From contig NZ_QEPQ01000004.1 in assembly GCF_003252795.1 (NCBI RefSeq), positions 1-64,000 on the forward strand: 64,000 bases of DNA, read 5' to 3'. This DNA comes from Haemophilus parainfluenzae (GTDB taxonomy: Bacteria; Pseudomonadota; Gammaproteobacteria; Enterobacterales; Pasteurellaceae). This document shows, in pieces, positions 59,566 through 64,000 of this stretch. The notes under the pieces are model-generated. The model was not told the DNA's origin, made no database searches, and saw only the letters and a list, made by a program, of their open reading frames with translations. How positions within the stretch are numbered: the stretch's first letter is position 1; each line of letters begins with the position of its first letter. The position numbers were made by a program, and so were the translations under genes.

Positions 59566-59587
59566 ATAAGAAAAAGATCTTTCTTAT
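59566..59587. repeat. Inverted repeat between DHA2 transporter and hbpA
   Basis: ATAAGAAA and TTTCTTAT are perfect 8-bp inverted halves around AAGATC. It lies 27 bp after the DHA2 transporter stop and about 86 bp upstream of hbpA. It may be a weak terminator or an operator for hbpA. Confidence 0.4.
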
Positions 59588-59613
59588 AACCAATTAGACT
59601 AAGACATTCAATA

Positions 59614-61023
59614 TCAGCGTTTTTTCCGTAAATGATCCCCGTCTGTTTTGTGCAAATAGCTCAATATCCAAACTAATGCGATAGCAAAAATGGAAGTCGT
59701 CAGAAACGTATAGCTGAAAGCATGTTGTAATGCGTCGCCGTCGTTACCCATAAATTGACGATATAACGTCAAAATAATAGATGCCACAGCGATACCAAAT
59801 CCGATACCCACTTGTTGCACAATGCTTAGTACCGTTGAGCCTACACCGCTTTGAGCCTGTGATAGATCGCCAACGGTAAGTGTATTAATTGAGGTAAAAA
59901 TCATCGACATGCAGGCACCATACCACATCAGATTACATATGATCCACGTCGTTGATGATGAGGTATCAAGCCATGACATGGAAACCGTTGAGCCTGCCAT
60001 TAAAAGTGACGATAAAATTAACGTGGTTTTATAACCTAAGATATTTAAGATATGCCCAATAAAACGTTTAAATACGACAGACATTAGCGCAATGGGTGCA
60101 AGCAACCAGCCTGACTCTTCAGCTGAATAGCCAAAAGAAAGTTGGAACATTAATGGCAATAAGAACGGCACAGCCGAACCAGAAAGACGGATAAAGATAT
60201 TGGCTGCAATGCCTAATCGGAATGTTCTTGTATTGAAAAGAGATAAAGGCAAAATGGCACGTTCATTACCTTTTGCATAAAAATAATAGGCCACCAATAA
60301 TGCAATACCAATCGACAATGCACTATATGTCGTCATATTGTCACGGTGACTTTCGCCCAGTAAATCAAGCCCGAGCGTTAAACCGACTAAACCAAATGCA
60401 AAGAGTAAAAAGCCTGTCCAGTCTAACTTATTCGCATTACCCTTATGATTTCCCATCACTTTAGCGGCAGCCCAGAAGCCTAACATACCAATAGGAATAT
60501 TGATTAAGAAAATCCAATGCCATGACGTATGTACAACAAGCCAACCACCTAAAATCGGGCCAAGAATCGGGCCGATGAGTCCTGCTGTCGCCATTAAATT
60601 CCAGGCATTAATTAATTGATTTTTCGGTACTGTTTGAATAATCGCAAGGCGAGCGACAGGCATCATAAATGCCCCGCCAATACCCTGGAGAATCCGTGCA
60701 AGCACAAGGGTCTCGAGAGACGTAGCCATCGCACAAGCGACTGAACCCAATACAAAGGTAAAAACTGCTGAGCGGAAAACCGTAAGTGTACCAAATTTAG
60801 CTGCCGCCCAAGCGGTTAAAGGAATAAATAAAGCAACGGTAAGAGAATAGGCGATAATCGCCATTTGCATTTCAAAGACAGGAGTTTGCAGATCTGTTGC
60901 GATGGTGGGTAAGGCAGTATTTAAAATAGTCGCATCCAAGCTTTGCATAAACAAAGCCATGGAAGCCACCCAAGCCAGCCCTTTATAATGCTGACGTTCT
61001 ATTACTGTGTCTTTTTCCACCAT
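59614..61023 (-). CDS. DHA2-family multidrug efflux MFS transporter
   Basis: A 469-residue inner-membrane protein with about 14 transmembrane segments. The DHA2 signature is FMQSLDATILNTALPTIATDL at the N-terminus (read in parts), followed by AWAAAKFGT, LVLARILQGIGGAFMMPVARL and GPILGPILGGWLV, the drug:H+ antiporter motif C. It resembles the EmrB/MdtD group, but no EmrA-type membrane fusion gene is adjacent, so it probably acts alone. Substrates are unknown. It overlaps the mobB 3' end by 22 bp. Confidence 0.87.
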   Translation of the reverse strand: MVEKDTVIERQHYKGLAWVASMALFMQSLDATILNTALPTIATDLQTPVFEMQMAIIAYSLTVALFIPLTAWAAAKFGTLTVFRSAVFTFVLGSVACAMATSLETLVLARILQGIGGAFMMPVARLAIIQTVPKNQLINAWNLMATAGLIGPILGPILGGWLVVHTSWHWIFLINIPIGMLGFWAAAKVMGNHKGNANKLDWTGFLLFAFGLVGLTLGLDLLGESHRDNMTTYSALSIGIALLVAYYFYAKGNERAILPLSLFNTRTFRLGIAANIFIRLSGSAVPFLLPLMFQLSFGYSAEESGWLLAPIALMSVVFKRFIGHILNILGYKTTLILSSLLMAGSTVSMSWLDTSSSTTWIICNLMWYGACMSMIFTSINTLTVGDLSQAQSGVGSTVLSIVQQVGIGFGIAVASIILTLYRQFMGNDGDALQHAFSYTFLTTSIFAIALVWILSYLHKTDGDHLRKKR

Positions 61024-61511
61024 TGATAAATAAACTCAGCGATCTGTTCAATGTGATTAATATCTAATAAAGTGCGGTCAGTTTCAAGCGAATAATCTGT
61101 TGCTAAAGCCAACACGTTTTCATCTAATTCCGGCAAAGGTTTTGTCATCTCTTGTCGATGCAACAGAATCTTTGGAATAGGTTCTTGTTTAAATCCTTCC
61201 ACCAAAATTAAATCCGTTAAATGACAATCAAATTGTTGGCTTAAATAGGATAATGAAACCGGCTCTTGAGGGGTTTCTGTCATCAATGCCCAACGATTAT
61301 CACAAGCCATAATAACTTGCGCAGACCCCGCCTCTTTCATGCGCCAACTGTCTTTTCCTTCTTTATCCACATGAGCGTTGTGATGGCTGTGTTTAATCAC
61401 TGAAACACGTAGACCTTTTTTAATTAATTGAGGAAGCAATTTTTCCAGCAATGTGGTTTTGCCACTACCGCTGTAACCTGTGATGCCAAGAAGAGGAAGG
61501 GGATTATTCAT
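61002..61511 (-). CDS. mobB: Molybdopterin-guanine dinucleotide biosynthesis protein MobB
   Basis: A 169-residue GTP-binding protein that assists MobA in making the bis-MGD cofactor used by nitrate, formate and other anaerobic enzymes. It has the P-loop GYSGSGKTTL (residues about 12-21), VIKHSHHNAHVDKEGKDSWR and LILVEGFKQEPIPKI. It overlaps the efflux gene by 22 bp downstream. mobA is not adjacent. Its need for molybdenum cofactor enzymes fits the presence of narP in the window. Confidence 0.93.
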   Translation of the reverse strand: MNNPLPLLGITGYSGSGKTTLLEKLLPQLIKKGLRVSVIKHSHHNAHVDKEGKDSWRMKEAGSAQVIMACDNRWALMTETPQEPVSLSYLSQQFDCHLTDLILVEGFKQEPIPKILLHRQEMTKPLPELDENVLALATDYSLETDRTLLDINHIEQIAEFIYQWWKKTQ

Positions 61512-61551
61512 TGTAAAAACCTTAAGAAAAATGACCGCACTTGATAAAACA

Positions 61552-61572
61552 AAACCCCGCAGGACGGGGTTT
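61552..61572 (-). terminator. Terminator of the rpoE operon
   Basis: AAACCCCG pairs with CGGGGTTT (8 bp, 5-nt loop) and on the minus strand runs into TGTTTTATC. It lies downstream of rseB and upstream of mobB, separating the two transcripts. Confidence 0.8.
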
Positions 61573-61646
61573 AGCTATCAAAATCCATTAGGTGAAGAAA
61601 GTATAGCAAGGGGAAACAAAATAGCAACTTTCTCACTGCTACTGAA

Positions 61647-62591
61647 TTATTTTAGGAATGTTACACCTTGTACAATTCGTTTAGCTGCGGCAATTGGAAG
61701 CTGTCCGATAAAGGTAATTTCTTTATCGCCCATGACTTCACTGTAAATCGTGTAAGCCCCTTGTTTCCACGTGTTTTCTTTTGCAGCAGTGCTATCCGCT
61801 TTATTGATATAAAGTGTGAAAGTGAAAAGACCGTCACTAAATAACGCATTTTCAATCACTTCACCGTCTATCACATCTTGATTTTGACGAATTAAATCAA
61901 ACCCTTGCGGTAACCAATCAGTTTTCCAATTGATTGAAAGCAATGATTCTTGTTTTCCTTCATTTAAAAGTGGCGGCACTGATACCTTATTAAGGTAATC
62001 GGTTAAACCACGTAGACGATCATCGATATATAACGTCACCACGCGGAATTGATCCAATAACTTGCCTTCGCGATCAAGCATATCGCCACGCAATAATAAA
62101 CCATTTTCTTCATCTAAGAAAACGAGGTATTGATAGCGAAAATCATCTTTTGGCACAATACGAATAGTATCAACGAATCGGCCTGCAATTCGGTCTTTTC
62201 CAAGCTTAATAAAATCATAATTCTGGCTCAGCTTGCTAAAATCAGTACGAATCACTGCTGGAAGTGCATCCACAATCTCACCACTGTTAATCGTGAAAGC
62301 ACGTGACCCTGGCTGGAAATAGCTGACTAAATTACCGCGCTGGATGATCTCTTGTTGCTCACCATCTAATGTCACCAACTGTGCATACACTTTTTGCCCT
62401 TGCTTAATATGGCGATAGCGGAATGAGTCCATATTTGTTGGTGTCGTTTGCACAAAAGCAATCTCATAATTTAAATCTCGCATGGCTTGCGACATTTTAT
62501 TTAATGACTGAATTGGCTCTTCTGCAAATGCCGTGAAAGGCAAGAAGAATAAGCCTAAAAGTGCGGTTAATTTAAGAAACGTTTTTTTCAT
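61647..62591 (-). CDS. rseB: Sigma-E regulatory protein RseB (MucB)
   Basis: A periplasmic protein that binds RseA and shields it from DegS until mislocalised LPS displaces it. The 314-residue precursor has a signal peptide (cut near AFA-E, about 23, with a USS as LTAL) and a LolA-like large domain (about 30-210; LNYEIAFVQTTPTNMDSFRYRH read in parts). A smaller C-terminal domain follows (about 220-314; WLPQGFDLI, LPIAAAKRIVQGVTF). It is 70 bp after rseA, with a terminator hairpin in the gap. Confidence 0.93.
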   Translation of the reverse strand: MKKTFLKLTALLGLFFLPFTAFAEEPIQSLNKMSQAMRDLNYEIAFVQTTPTNMDSFRYRHIKQGQKVYAQLVTLDGEQQEIIQRGNLVSYFQPGSRAFTINSGEIVDALPAVIRTDFSKLSQNYDFIKLGKDRIAGRFVDTIRIVPKDDFRYQYLVFLDEENGLLLRGDMLDREGKLLDQFRVVTLYIDDRLRGLTDYLNKVSVPPLLNEGKQESLLSINWKTDWLPQGFDLIRQNQDVIDGEVIENALFSDGLFTFTLYINKADSTAAKENTWKQGAYTIYSEVMGDKEITFIGQLPIAAAKRIVQGVTFLK

Positions 62592-62609
62592 AAATAAATC
62601 AATTGATCC

Positions 62610-62643
62610 ATAAAAAAATTCACCACGCCTAAGGTGGTGAATT
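62610..62643 (-). terminator. Intrinsic terminator between rseA and rseB
   Basis: AATTCACCAC (62617-62626) pairs perfectly with GTGGTGAATT (62634-62643) around a 7-nt loop. On the minus strand the stem is followed by seven Ts (62610-62618 region), the textbook pattern. It sits 18 bp after the rseA stop and 19 bp before the rseB ATG. Confidence 0.85.
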
Positions 62644-62661
62644 ATCGATTAATTGCTGTAA

Positions 62662-63243
62662 TTATTTCGCTTGGTTGCTACCCACATTTAAGCTGTCTGC
62701 ATGCATACGACGCTGTAATTCATAGTTTTGTAACATCGTACCAATACGGCGATTTTTTTGTTCAACCTGTTCCGAAGTGGCTACATCTTTGGTCGGAGCG
62801 TTGTAACTTACTTCTTGAACAGAATTGTTAAATGGTAAGGTTTGTAAAACTGGGTTTTCAGGTGTAACCGACGTGCTTTTCGCATTAAATGATTGCACAC
62901 CTACTACTGCCACTAAACACACACCTGCAGCCACTGCAATTTGTGTCATTGGTGCAAAGAATGCTTTTAATTTTTGCACGAATGGTAAACTGTCTGCTTC
63001 TTCTGGTGTTGGTTGAGAAACAGTAATCTCAACGTGTTTTACTTCTTCTAATTCAATTAAATCAGCCATTTTCGCAGTAAAATCAGCACCTAATAATACT
63101 GGTGACTCTTTACGCATAACTGCTCTTACTGTGTGATACGCCGCCCAAGACTCTTGTGAATCTTTATCCTGACAAAGTTGTTCCGTCAACTCGGCACTGA
63201 CTTCTTCTCCATCCATATAGGCTGAAAGTAACTCTTTTTGCAT
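62662..63243 (-). CDS. rseA: Anti-sigma-E factor RseA
   Basis: A single-pass inner-membrane anti-sigma factor that holds RpoE inactive until cleaved by DegS and RseP. The 193-residue protein has an N-terminal sigma-binding domain (about 1-80; LLSAYMDGEEVSAELTEQL, SWAAYHTVRAVMR), a transmembrane helix (about 92-112; TQIAVAAGVCLVAVVGVQSF) and a periplasmic tail. The tail is Gln/Arg-rich at its end (QRRMHADSLN). It starts 21 bp after rpoE. Confidence 0.93.
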   Translation of the reverse strand: MQKELLSAYMDGEEVSAELTEQLCQDKDSQESWAAYHTVRAVMRKESPVLLGADFTAKMADLIELEEVKHVEITVSQPTPEEADSLPFVQKLKAFFAPMTQIAVAAGVCLVAVVGVQSFNAKSTSVTPENPVLQTLPFNNSVQEVSYNAPTKDVATSEQVEQKNRRIGTMLQNYELQRRMHADSLNVGSNQAK

Positions 63244-63264
63244 TTTATAAACTCCGACTTTATT

Positions 63265-63840
63265 TTAACGTTGCATAAGCGGTTGTATTTTGTTCTCAAT
63301 CACTTCCCGAGCACGGAAAATGCGAGAACGTACAGTGCCTACTGGGCAATCCATTATTTCTGCGATTTCTTCGTAGCTTAACCCTTCAAGCTCACGCAAG
63401 GTAATCGCGGTTCTTAAATCTTCTGGCAAACTGTGAATAGTATCAAATACCACTTTTTCTAATTCGCTAGATAACATTTCATTTTCAGGGGTATCTACAT
63501 CACGTAGATGGGTTCCCACATCGTAGCTTTCGGCATCTTCAGCCAAAATATCTTCGCTCGGTGGACGGCGCCCCTGTGCCGTTAAGTAATTCTTTGCCGT
63601 ATTAACGGCAATTCGATATAGCCAAGTGTAGAATGCACTATCGCCCCGAAAGGATTCAATGGAACGATAGGCCTTAATAAAGGATTCTTGTACAACATCT
63701 GGAATGTCGTTATGAGAAATGTAGCGGGTTAAAAGTCCGGCTACTTTATTTTGATAACGAGAAACCAATAAATTAAAGGCTTTTTTATCGCCTTGCTGCA
63801 CTCTTTCTACCAAAGCCTGATCTGTTAGCTGTTCAGCCAT
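63265..63840 (-). CDS. rpoE: Extracytoplasmic-function sigma factor RpoE
   Basis: Sigma-E directs the response to outer-membrane protein and LPS stress. The 191-residue protein has region 2 (about 10-90; [50 protein letters not shown]) and region 4 (about 130-185; [42 protein letters not shown] read in parts). It begins the rpoE-rseA-rseB operon, with its own sigma-E promoter 58 bp upstream (63905-63932), implying autoactivation. An AGGAGA site precedes the ATG. Confidence 0.97.
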   Translation of the reverse strand: [191 protein letters not shown]

Positions 63841-63904
63841 ATATCTCCTATGCTACGTCTAACACGCCTTCATATATTCAAGACAGCAAGCTATTGTTGC
63901 TTTA

Positions 63905-63932
63905 TCAGACAGAGTTAAAATTGAAAAGTTCC
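63905..63932 (-). promoter_or_regulatory. Sigma-E promoter of rpoE
   Basis: On the minus strand GGAACTT (63926-63932) is followed after exactly 16 bp by TCTGA (63905-63909), matching the sigma-E consensus GGAACTT-N16-TCTGA at every position. Transcription would start near 63898, giving a leader of about 58 nt. Upstream bases run to the window edge, so other promoters may lie beyond. Confidence 0.85.
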
Positions 63933-64000
63933 TTATGTATAAAAAATTTCAAAAAAATTAATGGACATTCGTTTTCTGCACATCTTGGATATATTCAACC

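Overview
This window is chromosomal DNA from a Pasteurellaceae bacterium, most likely Haemophilus parainfluenzae or a close relative. Three things point there. The nine-base Haemophilus-type uptake signal AAGTGCGGT (USS) and its complement occur roughly fifty to sixty times by eye, about one per 1.1 kb. The gene content closely matches Haemophilus: NadR without a DNA-binding domain, HbpA, LgtF, CyaA and TusBCD. A full hemC-hemD-hemX-hemY operon is present, which fits a haem-independent member of the genus rather than H. influenzae, which is known to lack most haem-synthesis genes. Base composition looks uniform and AT-rich, with no insertion sequence, prophage or CRISPR array seen.

Layout. 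0-3.4 kb: str operon rpsL-rpsG-fusA on the minus strand with a clear promoter. 3.5-9.2 kb: ClC antiporter, dusA, ribB under an FMN riboswitch, nadR, a phosphoesterase and a three-gene tRNA operon (Ser-GCT, two Arg-ACG). 9.3-16.5 kb: rep, a YceK-like lipoprotein, coaD, waaA, lgtF, tpiA, an acetyltransferase and xerC. 16.5-25.8 kb: lptD, tag, aroE, tsaC, a zinc-ribbon protein, an ABC-F ATPase, a flavin monooxygenase, glpE and rarD. 25.8-33.7 kb: divergent ilvY/ilvC with an operator, rluE, a Lys/Ala-rich exported protein, gpmA, envC, yibQ and narP. 33.8-40.8 kb: cyaA divergent from hemCDXY. 40.9-43.9 kb: a four-gene polar amino-acid ABC transporter.

44-48.4 kb has a more accessory character: an orphan iron-type binding protein with a Fur-like site, a T4 endonuclease V homologue, small unknown membrane proteins, and a DUF4424 protein whose gene carries a ten-G tract. 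48.4-51.2 kb holds tusDCB, yheO, fkpA and slyX. 51.2-57.1 kb holds an anion symporter and a divergent locus (MFS transporter / GntR regulator, oxidoreductase, NanOx). By recalled similarity to E. coli YjhB and YjhC, this locus should take up and convert 2,7-anhydro-N-acetylneuraminate. It adds a second oxidoreductase of unknown role that lacks the usual EKP lysine, and its promoter region contains a 21-bp palindrome and two CRP-like sites. 57.1-64 kb: pdxH, hbpA, a DHA2 efflux protein, mobB and the envelope-stress operon rpoE-rseA-rseB, with a near-perfect sigma-E promoter and an intrinsic terminator between rseA and rseB.

Many genes end in a stem-loop built from two inverted uptake sequences, so the USS also serves as a transcription terminator here. 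USS are also recoded as Leu-Thr-Ala-Leu or Ser-Ala-Val inside several export signal peptides. All family assignments come from reading protein motifs and recalled homologues; no database search was run.
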